In this document: piece after piece, positions 30,295 through 37,840 of the stretch
Position numbering within the stretch: the first letter of the stretch is position 1
How the letters are laid out: each line of letters opens with the position of its first letter
Assembly (NCBI GenBank): GCA_001784875.1
Contig: MFSH01000013.1
Span: 1-42,114 of the forward strand
Reading direction: 5' to 3'
DNA: 42,114 bases
DNA from: Candidatus Moranbacteria bacterium RIFOXYB1_FULL_43_19
Lineage (GTDB): Bacteria > Patescibacteriota > Minisyncoccia > Moranbacterales > UBA11712
Translations under genes and position numbers: made by a program
The notes under the pieces: generated by a model
Told to the model about the DNA's origin: nothing
What the model saw: only the letters and a program-made list of their open reading frames with translations
Databases searched by the model: none

Positions 30295-30567
30295 ATGTCC
30301 ACAAAAAAAGTTTTCACGGCTGAAGAGGCCGAAGAAATCGGCGAAAAATTGGGAATCAAATGGGACAAGTTTGACGTCGAGCAGTTCCGGATGGGCCTCG
30401 ATGTCGAACTTGAGCACGGGACAGTTGACCCAAACACGAACGTGACCAATGATGATCCGCTGACGACTGGGAAAATCGCCCTGGCCCATCTCAACGAATT
30501 TCCAGATTATTACACCCGCCTTTATGCCATGGAAGAAGAAGCGGAGAAAGTTTGGGAAGGGAAATAG
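30295..30567 (+). CDS. DUF5661-type small protein
   Basis: A 90-residue acidic protein, with FTAEEAEEIGEKLGIKWDKF at the N-terminus, then EQFRMGLDVELEHG, VTNDDPLTTGKIALAHLNE and FPDYYTRLYAMEEE. I recognise this as a widespread small family of unknown function (DUF5661), frequent in Patescibacteria and phage-related DNA. Length is complete. Confidence 0.75.
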   Translation: MSTKKVFTAEEAEEIGEKLGIKWDKFDVEQFRMGLDVELEHGTVDPNTNVTNDDPLTTGKIALAHLNEFPDYYTRLYAMEEEAEKVWEGK

Positions 30568-30574
30568 TGTAAAA

Positions 30575-30668
30575 TCCCGCACTTTCCGGTTATCAATTTT
30601 CATTTCGTGAATTAAAATAATTATTTATAACAAACTTTTAACAAAATATCTTTGTTGAAAGTGCGGGA
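30575..30668. repeat. Inverted repeat, CCCGCAC type
   Basis: TCCCGCACTTTC (30575-30586) and GAAAGTGCGGGA (30657-30668) enclose 70 AT-rich bases and end 8 bases before the next start codon. Confidence 0.65.
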
Positions 30669-30676
30669 CAAGTAAT

Positions 30677-32728
30677 ATGGAGGAAACAACAAAAAAAGAA
30701 ACAAGTCCCAAGCATGTTTGGGCTATTTTGGTTGCAGTCGCGCTGGTTGCCGGCCTTGTTTTCATTTTTCAAAAAAACCAAAAAGAAAAGCCGATTTCAC
30801 CGGCCAGGACAAGAACGGCGGGGATCGACCAGCAAAAGGTGGCTGAAATAAAAAAATTTGGATCGGAGCAGGAATTCAAGGATTATATTGCCAAAGCCAA
30901 AAGCGCTTCCGGATTTTTTGGCGGAAGGGGAGGCGCGGGGGGACCGGGACTTTTGGAAATGAGCGCCAAAAGCAACGATGGGTTTGGCCTTCCGATGGCT
31001 GCCGCGCCTTCCCGGGTTTCCGAAACAAACGTCCAGGTGGCCGGCATAGACGAACCGGACGCGGTAAAAACAGACGGGAAAGAAATATATTTTTCCGTTC
31101 CCCGTCCGCAGGTCATGCCTTTTGACGACACGGTCGGAAGATCAGATGAATCGAGCGCGCTGTTTCCGCTTCAAGTCACGGGAGGAACAAAGGCCATCAA
31201 GGCCTTTCCCCCGGACAATTTGGCGGTGGATTACAAAATTGACAAAAGCGGAGACTTGTTGCTTGTTGGCAAGACGCTGGTTGTCATTCCCTCCGAGCGG
31301 TATTATTTCGCAAAAGACGCAAACAAAATATACGGCTTTGACGTTTCGGACCCCAAAAAGCCCAAAGAGCTTTGGAGCATTGAAATGAAAGAAGCCGTTT
31401 CCATTGCCGGTGCGCGGCTTTATAAGGGGAAAATATACCTGGCGACGAAAACTGACATTATTGACGAAAACAAATTTTGCACCATGGAGACTCTCGTTGT
31501 CAATGGCCAGCCCTGGCGGGTGAAATGCGCCGAAATTTATCATCCCACTGCCATTGTTCCGTCCGACGCAACTTATACTGCCATGGTGATCAATCCCGCA
31601 ACCGGCAACATTGAAAAAGACATTTCTTTTGTCGGATCGAGCGATTATACTTCCTCGGTAACCTATATGTCCGAAAATTCGCTCTATGTGAGCTACTATT
31701 ATCCCGGCGACCAGGTGAAGATTCTGAACCTCTTTTTTTCCGAAAACAAAAATCTTGTCCCGGAATGGTTCTTGGAAAAGCTTGGAAAGCTCGAAGAATA
31801 CGATATTTCCACCGCCGCTAAAACCACAGAAGTCTGGAATCTCATTGAAAGATACCAGAGCTCTCTGACGAGCGACGAGCGAATGAAGGCGGAAAATGAA
31901 ATAGAAAACAAAATGGTTGAATTCCTCAAAACGCACCGGCGCGAGCTCGACAGCACCGGAATTGTGAAGATCGATGCCGGAAATTTGAATGTGGACACAA
32001 TCGGCACCGTTCCGGGGAAACTCCTCAATCAATTCTCCCTCGATGAATACAAAGGCGATTTGCGCGCAGCCACCACTATCGGGCAGAATTTTTTTGGCTG
32101 GGGATTCGGCGCAGGGCGGACAAGCGAAACGGCAAACGATGTCTATATCCTCGGCGACAATATGAAAATCGAAGGTTCGGTGATTGATCTCGGGAGAGGG
32201 GAGAGGATTTATGCCGTTCGCTTCATCGAAGACAAAGGCTATGTCGTCACTTTCAAGCAAATTGATCCGTTTTATGTCCTCGATCTTTCCGATCCGGTGA
32301 ATCCGGAGAAGAAAGGAGAGTTCAAAATTCCGGGATATTCTTCGTATTTGCACCCGATCACCAAGGACAAAATTCTGGGAATCGGTGAAGAAGAGGGTCA
32401 GGTGAAAATTTCCCTTTTCGACGTCACCGATCCGGCAGATCCGAAAGAAATTTCGAAATATAATCTCGATGAATACTATTCCGAAATTTCCCAAACCCAC
32501 CACGTCTTTCTCCTTGACGCCAAACATGAAATTTTCTTCCTGCCGGGCTCAAAAGGCGGCTATATTTTCTCCTATGCCGGCGACAATTTGAATCTTGCTA
32601 AAACCATTTCTGAAACGGCGGTGAAAAGGGCCATCTATATGGACGATTATTTGTATGTGATCGGGGAAGATAAACTCGTCGTTTTGAACGAGAAGGATTG
32701 GGAGAGAGTGGGGGAGCTGGAGCTGTAA
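30677..32728 (+). CDS. Secreted beta-propeller domain protein (COG4880-like)
   Basis: A 683-residue membrane-anchored protein: an N-terminal helix (VWAILVAVALVAGLVFIF), a Gly/Ala-rich linker, then a beta-propeller domain of the type found in archaeal and bacterial proteins with a C-terminal beta-propeller. Recognisable blocks are TNVQVAGIDEPDAVKTDGKE, NKIYGFDVSDPKKPKELWSI, RGERIYAVRFIEDKGYVVTF, DPFYVLDLSDPVNPEKKGEF and HPITKDKILGIGEE. The function of the family is unknown; it probably acts on the cell surface. A palindrome follows at 32743-32764. Confidence 0.9.
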   Translation: MEETTKKETSPKHVWAILVAVALVAGLVFIFQKNQKEKPISPARTRTAGIDQQKVAEIKKFGSEQEFKDYIAKAKSASGFFGGRGGAGGPGLLEMSAKSNDGFGLPMAAAPSRVSETNVQVAGIDEPDAVKTDGKEIYFSVPRPQVMPFDDTVGRSDESSALFPLQVTGGTKAIKAFPPDNLAVDYKIDKSGDLLLVGKTLVVIPSERYYFAKDANKIYGFDVSDPKKPKELWSIEMKEAVSIAGARLYKGKIYLATKTDIIDENKFCTMETLVVNGQPWRVKCAEIYHPTAIVPSDATYTAMVINPATGNIEKDISFVGSSDYTSSVTYMSENSLYVSYYYPGDQVKILNLFFSENKNLVPEWFLEKLGKLEEYDISTAAKTTEVWNLIERYQSSLTSDERMKAENEIENKMVEFLKTHRRELDSTGIVKIDAGNLNVDTIGTVPGKLLNQFSLDEYKGDLRAATTIGQNFFGWGFGAGRTSETANDVYILGDNMKIEGSVIDLGRGERIYAVRFIEDKGYVVTFKQIDPFYVLDLSDPVNPEKKGEFKIPGYSSYLHPITKDKILGIGEEEGQVKISLFDVTDPADPKEISKYNLDEYYSEISQTHHVFLLDAKHEIFFLPGSKGGYIFSYAGDNLNLAKTISETAVKRAIYMDDYLYVIGEDKLVVLNEKDWERVGELEL

Positions 32729-32742
32729 ATCTTTACGAATTA

Positions 32743-32764
32743 CCAGCCTCGCCGGCGAGGCTGG
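32743..32764. repeat. 22-base perfect palindrome after the propeller gene
   Basis: CCAGCCTCGCC and GGCGAGGCTGG are contiguous and perfectly complementary, with partly complementary flanks ATTA..TAAT. No T-run, so it belongs to the palindrome family rather than being a clear terminator. Confidence 0.7.
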
Positions 32765-32799
32765 CTAATCTATTCCGAATATACAAAATTTAGATAAAC

Positions 32800-33308
32800 A
32801 TGATAAAAACAAAAATAAAAGATAGCTCACTTATTCCAAACGAGAGGATAATCAACCGCATATTCTTCATTCGCGGCAGAAAAGTCATGATTGACAGAGA
32901 TTTGGCAGAACTTTATGGGGTTGAAACAAGAACGCTTAATCAGGCCGTGAGAAGGAGTTCAAAAAGATTCCCGGGTGATTTTGTGTTCGAGCTTAACAAA
33001 CAAGAAATGGAAAATTGGAAATCACAAATTGTGATATCCAATCGTGAAAAATGGGTTTAAGGAAGCCTCCTCTTGCTTTTTCTGAACAAGGCGTAGCTAT
33101 GCTCTCGAGCGTTTTAAACAGCGAAAGAGCGGTTCAAGTGAACATCCAGATTATGCGGACTTTCACGAAACTGCGGGAAATACTTTCAACGCACAAAGAT
33201 TTGCGCGAAAAAGTAGAAAAAATGGAGCAAAAATACGACAAAAGATTCAAAATAGTTTTCGACGCCATTCGGCGGCTTCTCGAAGCCAAAAGAACTGAAA
33301 AACCGTAG
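32800..33308 (+). pseudogene. ORF6N-domain protein broken by a frameshift
   Basis: The first frame (32800-33060) has the ORF6N domain (IINRIFFIRGRKVMIDRDLAE, then LYGVETRTLNQAVRRSSKRFP) and stops after NREKWV. The second frame (from 33051) continues as [18 protein letters not shown] and ends in a coiled coil. Adding one A to the A5 run at 33047-33051 would join them as [17 protein letters not shown], the normal family sequence. So it is a -1 frameshift in a homopolymer, either real or a sequencing error. ORF6N proteins are associated with phage and mobile DNA. Confidence 0.85.
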
Positions 33309-33379
33309 CCAATGGGATTCCGGGACAGGAAATAGCTTTTGGAGCAGGTGCTTATTAACTAAATTACTTTATATAAAGC

Positions 33380-33411
33380 AAATTTGTCCAATCAGACTGG
33401 ACAAATTTTTG
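33380..33411 (+). terminator. Rho-independent terminator, overlapping a promoter
   Basis: AAATTTGTCCA (33380-33390) and TGGACAAATTT (33398-33408), 11-bp stem with a 7-base loop and TTG after. The right arm also holds the -35 box of the next promoter. Confidence 0.85.
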
Positions 33412-33426
33412 TTTTGGGTGTATAAT
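33398..33426 (+). promoter_or_regulatory. Promoter of the DGR target gene
   Basis: TGGACA (33398-33403), a 17-base spacer, TATAAT (33421-33426). The leader to the start codon is about 160 bases. Confidence 0.75.
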
Positions 33427-33470
33427 ACATCATTGAGCATAGCACCTTGATATTTTGTTTTTCACGGCAT

Positions 33471-33552
33471 ATCATTGCGGCTTTTGGCGAGCTTGCCCCG
33501 TGCGATGAGCTTTACGGGGTTTCTTGAAAAGTTTTCCAAAAACCGCAATGAT
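33471..33552 (+). promoter_or_regulatory. Large structured leader of the DGR target gene
   Basis: ATCATTGCGGCTTTTGG (33471-33487) pairs with CCAAAAACCGCAATGAT (33536-33552), 16 of 17 pairs. Inside is a hairpin CCCCGT (33496-33501) / ACGGGG (33514-33519) followed by TTTCTT, terminator-like. The SD GCAGGAGG is 25 bases after the outer stem. Confidence 0.65.
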
Positions 33553-33591
33553 GCGGCGCAGTCAAATTTATTTATTGCAGGAGGAACCGCC

Positions 33592-34233
33592 ATGTCGGAA
33601 CATGGAACCGCCTTCCAGCAAATGCCGGGATGGTATGTGGAATTTCAAATGGCAGTGCTTCGCGCATTGCCCCGTGACATTAATCGAGAAACCGCTGACG
33701 GTTGGCGGAATAACGGCGAGGCGCTTGCCAAAAATTTTCGGCAAATTTTGATTCCGCCGGATAGCAAACCGCTTGCACCGTCCGAAACTATCGATACTAT
33801 CATCCGTATTGACCGCTCGATCCGACCGGCTTATCCCGATTGGGTGCAAATGGTCATGCACCCCGAGCTTGAAGATACCGGACCAGCCGAGTTCGACCTT
33901 GCCGAGGTTGAACAGTGGCTGCACAACAAGCAAAAGCGGGGTGTGGTCGAGGGCAATGTCATTTATCAGTTTCTTAAGGATAACGATATGCTCAAAACAT
34001 GCCTTGGTCTGCGCGACGGCGAAGAAATCCAGAAGAAAGGTATTGATCTCTTCAGGAGATTCTTCAAAGGGAAAGCAGTTTATCTCTGGAAGTCTGTCGT
34101 TCGGGACCGCGATGGCTTCCTCGGCATTCCGTACCTCGGCGGTGGCGGCAGTGGGGTGATCGTGAGCAGGAGCTGGCTTGACCGCGACTGGTACTCCAGC
34201 GAGTCCGCGCTCCGTTTCGCAAATCAGCCCTAG
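33592..34233 (+). CDS. DGR target (variable) protein
   Basis: A 213-residue soluble protein, without signal peptide, whose last part is diversified by the retroelement. The ATG at 33592 is fixed by GCAGGAGG 7 bases before it. The N-terminal part (AFQQMPGWYVEFQMAVLRAL, GWRNNGEALAKNFRQIL) is not a domain I can name. The C-terminal part from about residue 160 has the look of a C-type-lectin-like diversified domain (VYLWKSVVRDRDG, then IPYLGGGGSGVIVSRSWLDR and ending ALRFANQP). VR spans residues of about 169-210. Variable codons are mostly AAC in the template. A terminator follows at 34283-34316. Confidence 0.88.
   Translation: MSEHGTAFQQMPGWYVEFQMAVLRALPRDINRETADGWRNNGEALAKNFRQILIPPDSKPLAPSETIDTIIRIDRSIRPAYPDWVQMVMHPELEDTGPAEFDLAEVEQWLHNKQKRGVVEGNVIYQFLKDNDMLKTCLGLRDGEEIQKKGIDLFRRFFKGKAVYLWKSVVRDRDGFLGIPYLGGGGSGVIVSRSWLDRDWYSSESALRFANQP
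34097..34222 (+). repeat. DGR variable repeat (VR)
   Basis: 126 bp aligning without gaps to the template 458 bases downstream. Of 126 positions, 105 are identical; of 21 differences, 18 are at template adenines (14 A to G, 3 A to T, 1 A to C) and 3 are elsewhere. The last 18 bases (CCGCGCTCCGTTTCGCAA) are the same in both, an initiation-of-mutagenic-homing-like end. Confidence 0.95.
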
Positions 34234-34282
34234 GATCTCGGAGTTTTAGCTCTTTTGGATCCTTTGGATTTTGTCCTTTCAG

Positions 34283-34316
34283 ACCCCCGTGCGGAAATGT
34301 GCGGGGTTTTTCTTTT
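34283..34316 (+). terminator. Terminator after the DGR target gene
   Basis: CCCCG (34285-34289) and CGGGG (34302-34306), followed by TTTTTCTTTT. Between VR and this is a weak 6-bp pairing AGGATC (34232-34237) / GATCCT (34258-34263), the place where some DGRs have a target-recognition hairpin. Confidence 0.65.
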
Positions 34317-34554
34317 GTGATAAAATAAAAAAGGTAGTAGGCGAATATGTGGGCGATTACGGTTTCCCGCTGCCGAATCCAGTATCTATACATCGAGAGT
34401 ATTCAAGATCAAGATTTTGAATAGGGTGGTGTATGCAGAAACTTCATAAAAAATGAAGATACTTGGTGCCAAATGCTATGCGATTTCAGATCGCGAATAA
34501 GATACAGCCTTGAGAGTTTTCAAGAGGCGGTGGTATAGACGGCATTTTGCACAT

Positions 34555-34680
34555 TCGTTCGGAACCGCAACGACAACCTCAACATTCCGTACCTCAACGA
34601 TGGCGACAGTGAGGTGATCGTGAACTGGAACTGGCTTGACAACGACTGGAACTCCAACGAGCCCGCGCTCCGTTTCGCAA
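34555..34680 (+). ncRNA. DGR template repeat (TR)
   Basis: A 126-bp template with 33 adenines, 18 of them substituted in VR. It contains ten AAC codons in the target frame, the codon best suited to adenine mutagenesis. It is expected to be transcribed and copied by the reverse transcriptase with errors at A. It lies between the target gene and avd/RT. Small hairpins (CTTCAT..ATGAAG 34442-34457, GCGAT..ATCGC 34480-34494) precede it. Confidence 0.95.
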
Positions 34681-34700
34681 CTCTCTTCATTTCTCCCTCG

Positions 34701-35042
34701 TTATTTTCCGGGGGAGTTTTGCTTGGAAAGCTGTCCGTTCCAACCGCCAAGCATCTGGCCGATTTCGCTCACTTTTTCGGAGAGAGCGATATATTTTTTG
34801 TTGTCCAAAGATTTTGTTTCCCAAAGAATCATAAGGAATATTTTGAGAGTGTCGGTTTTTCGGATGGCGAGCCGGACATAAGGCTGTTTTTCCTCGTGCG
34901 GCAAAAAACCGGCAATTGCGATAACCTCGATTATTTCCACGAGGAATTTATCAACTTTTTGTCCGAGGGTATAGCGGTGCGCTTTGGGCAAAACTTGATA
35001 ATAGCTATACCATAAAAGATATAAGAACTTCGCTTTCTGCAA
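34701..35042 (-). CDS. avd: DGR accessory variability determinant (Avd-like four-helix protein)
   Basis: Avd binds the reverse transcriptase and is needed for mutagenic homing in studied DGRs. The 113-residue frame (TTG start at 35042) has the family marks LPKAHRYTLGQKVDKFLVE, a long helical middle, KKYIALSEKVSEIGQMLGGW near the end. It is coded against the direction of the target gene and reverse transcriptase. The normal family N-terminus (LLPLLQKAKFLYLLWY) needs codons upstream of the TTG. They are open in this frame but have no ATG; the only ATG (35073) is separated by a C10 tract and is one base out of frame. With C9 or C12 it would give 123 residues or slightly more. Confidence 0.85.
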   Translation of the reverse strand: MQKAKFLYLLWYSYYQVLPKAHRYTLGQKVDKFLVEIIEVIAIAGFLPHEEKQPYVRLAIRKTDTLKIFLMILWETKSLDNKKYIALSEKVSEIGQMLGGWNGQLSKQNSPGK

Positions 35043-35058
35043 AAGCGGTAAAAGCGTC

Positions 35059-35068
35059 GGGGGGGGGG
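35059..35068. repeat. G10 homopolymer (C10 on the avd strand)
   Basis: Ten consecutive G on the plus strand, just inside the ATG at 35073 read on the minus strand. The run length decides whether that ATG is in frame with avd. Confidence 0.85.
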
Positions 35069-35109
35069 TTCATGGAAATGAAAAATTAAAAATTAAAAGT
35101 GAAAAATTT

Positions 35110-36144
35110 TTGAAAAGTCAGTTATCAAAGAAATTTGAGGATATAATTTCGCTGGAAAATCTTTTGGAGGCATGGAAAGAATTTGAGCGCGGAAAGAAGA
35201 ACCGGAAAGACGTGCAGGAATTTTCTTTGCGATTGCTGGACAATATCTTTTCGCTTCATCGTGACCTTCTCAATCATACGCATAAGCACGGCGGATATCA
35301 AGCGTTCAAGATCAATGATCCCAAACCGAGGGACATTTTCAAAGCGAGCGTTCGCGACAGATTGCTCCACCACGCCATTTACCGGATTCTTTATCCGTTT
35401 TTTGAGAAAACATTTATTGCTGATTCGTATTCCTGTCGGATCGGGAAAGGAACGCACAGAGCTATCAACAGATTTCGCGCGTTCGCATATAGGGCCAGCA
35501 AAAATAATACAAAGACCTGCTGGATTTTGAAATGCGACATCCGGAAATTTTTCGCGAATATTGATCATGGAATTCTTCTTTCAATTCTGTGTGAGTATAT
35601 TCCGGATAAAAATATAGTTTGGCTTTTTGGGAATGTGATCGAAAGTTTTTCATCCGCGAGGCTGGGCATTGGCTTGCCGCTGGGCAATCTCACTTCCCAG
35701 CTTTTCGTGAATATTTATCTCAATGAATTTGATCAGTTTATGAAACACAAGTTGAAAGCGAAATATTATATTCGCTATTGCGATGATTTCGTGATTTTGT
35801 CGGGAGATAAAAAGCGGCTGGAAAATATAATTTTCCCGATAAAAACATTTCTGAAAGAAAAATTAAGATTGGATTTGCATCCCGATAAAATTTATCTCAA
35901 AACTTTGGCTTCGGGCGTGGACTTTCTCGGAACGATTAATTTTTTCGATCACCGGATTTTGCGGACGAAAACCAAAAGAAGAATTTGGAGAAGGATAAAA
36001 GAGAAAAAATTTCTTCTGCGAGAAGATTTATTGTTGGAGGAATCTTTCAATCAAACACTGCAATCATATTTGGGAATATTGAAGCATTGCCGGGGATATG
36101 GTATCTTAAGGAGGATAAATGAAATAACGGAAGCTGTCTATTGA
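35110..36144 (+). CDS. DGR-type reverse transcriptase
   Basis: Copies the TR RNA into cDNA with errors at adenines; the product replaces VR. The 344-residue protein has the RT blocks: RDIFKASVRDRLLHHAIYRI, SYSCRIGKGTHRAINRF, KCDIRKFFANIDHGIL (first catalytic Asp at about 143), GLPLGNLTSQLFVNIYLNE (DGR-type GNLTSQ at 192-197), YCDDF (catalytic Asp pair at 225-226) and GVDFLGTINFFDHRIL. No maturase or other domain is present. The start codon is TTG 35110; no in-frame ATG precedes it. A terminator overlaps the stop. Confidence 0.93.
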   Translation: MKSQLSKKFEDIISLENLLEAWKEFERGKKNRKDVQEFSLRLLDNIFSLHRDLLNHTHKHGGYQAFKINDPKPRDIFKASVRDRLLHHAIYRILYPFFEKTFIADSYSCRIGKGTHRAINRFRAFAYRASKNNTKTCWILKCDIRKFFANIDHGILLSILCEYIPDKNIVWLFGNVIESFSSARLGIGLPLGNLTSQLFVNIYLNEFDQFMKHKLKAKYYIRYCDDFVILSGDKKRLENIIFPIKTFLKEKLRLDLHPDKIYLKTLASGVDFLGTINFFDHRILRTKTKRRIWRRIKEKKFLLREDLLLEESFNQTLQSYLGILKHCRGYGILRRINEITEAVY

Positions 36145-36172
36145 GCTAAGTCTGGCTTAGCTCACAATTTTT
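36142..36172 (+). terminator. Terminator of the reverse transcriptase gene
   Basis: TGAGCTAAG (36142-36150, starting with the stop codon) and CTTAGCTCA (36156-36164), 9-bp stem with a 5-base loop, then CAATTTTTG. Confidence 0.8.
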
Positions 36173-36186
36173 GTTTAATAGGATGA

Positions 36187-36771
36187 ATGCTCGATAAAAA
36201 CGACTGCAATGAAAAAAACGACGAAGAATTGGTCGCCCTGGCTCTCAAAAACCAGGATTTTTTTGCTTGTCTGGTGGAAAGATACGAACCCAAGCTCATG
36301 CGCTATGTCCGGCGGATTTCGGCTGCGACCCAGGAAGACGCAGAAGACCTTCTCCAGGAAATTTTCGTGAAAGTCTATCGCAATCTCAACGACTTCGATC
36401 CGGATCTCAAGTTTTCTTCCTGGATATACCGGATCGCCCACAACCAGGTAATCAGCTACTGGCGAAAGACGAAAGTCCGCCCGCAGGTACTAAAGTTTGA
36501 AGCCGACGAGGATTTCTTGAAGTTTATCGCGACTGACGAAGATCTGGCGCGGGACACCGAAAGGAAGTTTTCCGGCGAGGAAGTCCGGAAAATGATTGAA
36601 AATCTCGACGAAAAGTATAAAGAGGTTCTGGTTCTCAAGTTTTTGGAAGGAAAGGACTATAAAGAAATTTCGGACATTTTGGAAAAGCCTCTTGGAACGG
36701 TGGCAACTCTCATCAATCGGGCCAAAAAGCAGTTTGCGAAAATCACCAAGGAAAAGGGCATAAAATTTTGA
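36187..36771 (+). CDS. ECF-type RNA polymerase sigma factor
   Basis: A 194-residue sigma-70 family protein without regions 1 and 3. Sigma2: FFACLVERYEPKLMRYVRRI, EDLLQEIFVKVYRNLNDF and SSWIYRIAHNQVISYWRKT. Sigma4: YKEVLVLKFLEGKDYKEISD then GTVATLINRAKKQF (helix-turn-helix). It probably responds to envelope signals together with the membrane protein encoded next (anti-sigma-like). No SD is present. Confidence 0.92.
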   Translation: MLDKNDCNEKNDEELVALALKNQDFFACLVERYEPKLMRYVRRISAATQEDAEDLLQEIFVKVYRNLNDFDPDLKFSSWIYRIAHNQVISYWRKTKVRPQVLKFEADEDFLKFIATDEDLARDTERKFSGEEVRKMIENLDEKYKEVLVLKFLEGKDYKEISDILEKPLGTVATLINRAKKQFAKITKEKGIKF

Positions 36772-36830
36772 TAATAGGCTAAGGCGCCACCTTGGCCTTG
36801 GAGCCGAGGTTCGTTCTTGGCAAAAAAGGT

Positions 36831-37544
36831 ATGAAAAAGCTTTGCGACAGGGTACTCGACAAGATAAAGGATGAAAAAATTGAGCCGAAACCCCGGTGGC
36901 ATTTTTTGCTCAAGGACTATTTTATCTGGCTCGCATTTGCTGTTTCGATGATTGTTGGAGCCCTGGCTTTTTGCGTCACCCTTTCGATCACTGCCGACAA
37001 CGATTGGGATATCTATCGCTATTTGGGCTTGAGTCCGGCGAAGCACATCTTGCTTTCTTTGCCTTATGTCTGGATTATTTCGATTCTTCTTTTCTTGGGA
37101 CTGGCCTTATATAATTATAAGCACACGAGGAGTGGATACAGGCATGGAACATTTGTCGTTTTGGGGCTGAGTGTCATCGGAAGCGTGGTTTTGGGTTCGG
37201 TTTTCCATTCGCTTGGAATGGGGAGGAAAATAGACCAGATGTTCGCCCAAAATATTCCGCTCTATCAAAATTTACATTGTTGCTGCAACAGGAAGGATAT
37301 CTGGACCCAGCCGCAAAAAGGGCTTTTGGGCGGAAAAATAATGGATTTTTCGGGTCCGGACCACTTTCAGGTCGAGGATTTTGTCGGAAAATCCTGGGAA
37401 ATAGAGGGACAAAATATCTTTTGGCGTGGAAGCCTTGTTCCCCGAAAAGGAATTTTGATAAAGATGGTTGGTGAGAAAAGAAAAAACAATTTTTTCTGGG
37501 CGCGGGAAGTACGGCCGTGGAGTGGATGGGAAAACGAGGAATGA
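36831..37544 (+). CDS. Membrane protein, possible anti-sigma partner
   Basis: A 237-residue protein from ATG 36831 (preceded by AAAAAAGGT); an in-frame TTG is at 36792. It starts with a charged cytoplasmic part (MKKLCDRVLDKIKDEKIEPK), followed by three membrane helices (FIWLAFAVSMIVGALAFCVT, ILLSLPYVWIISILLFLGLA, HGTFVVLGLSVIGSVVLG), then an outside domain with HCCCNRKDIW and FVGKSWEIEG. The gene order sigma-membrane protein suggests an anti-sigma factor, but there is no ZAS-type zinc motif. It could equally be a sensor. Confidence 0.7.
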   Translation: MKKLCDRVLDKIKDEKIEPKPRWHFLLKDYFIWLAFAVSMIVGALAFCVTLSITADNDWDIYRYLGLSPAKHILLSLPYVWIISILLFLGLALYNYKHTRSGYRHGTFVVLGLSVIGSVVLGSVFHSLGMGRKIDQMFAQNIPLYQNLHCCCNRKDIWTQPQKGLLGGKIMDFSGPDHFQVEDFVGKSWEIEGQNIFWRGSLVPRKGILIKMVGEKRKNNFFWAREVRPWSGWENEE

Positions 37545-37578
37545 CAACAATTCCAAAAAACATCGTCGCAAAATTCAT

Positions 37579-37625
37579 AATGTCAAATAATTGTGCTATA
37601 GCAATTTTATTTGACATTTTTTTGT
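37579..37625 (+). terminator. Terminator with TGCTATAGCA core
   Basis: AATGTCAAATAA..TTATTTGACATT-type arms enclose TTGTGCTATAGCAA and a TTTTTTTG tail follows. Confidence 0.8.
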
Positions 37626-37689
37626 TTCTGAAAGATGAAAAAATGAAGTGCGTAGTAGGGAAAGAAGCCGGCCGCTTCCTTTTAAATTC

Positions 37690-37793
37690 ACCCCGCACCA
37701 CATAAAGCCATGAGAATAAGACTGTGGCAGGATGTGAAAAATGCCAAGGGGTGATAACTCATAACCACAGCTCAAAAAGATGTGGTGAGGGGT
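37690..37793. repeat. Inverted repeat, CCCCGCAC type
   Basis: ACCCCGCACCACAT (37690-37703) and ATGTGGTGAGGGGT (37780-37793), 13 of 14 pairs, enclose 76 bases with inner TGTGG..CCACA words. It ends 47 bases before the next gene. Confidence 0.65.
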
Positions 37794-37840
37794 CAACAAT
37801 TGAATATTGAACGAATTCCTAAAATTTAAAGCAAAAAAAG

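Noticed and set aside
31142-32527. 461-codon open frame on the minus strand
   Set aside because: It lies wholly inside the beta-propeller gene on the other strand, which has convincing domain motifs; no start signal is seen.
34232-34263. DGR target-recognition hairpin after VR
   Set aside because: Only a 6-bp pairing with a 20-base loop is found; too weak to call as a feature.
34614-35015. Plus-strand open frame starting in the template repeat and running through avd
   Set aside because: Its first part is the TR read in the target frame and the rest is antisense to avd; no start signal, so not taken as a protein.
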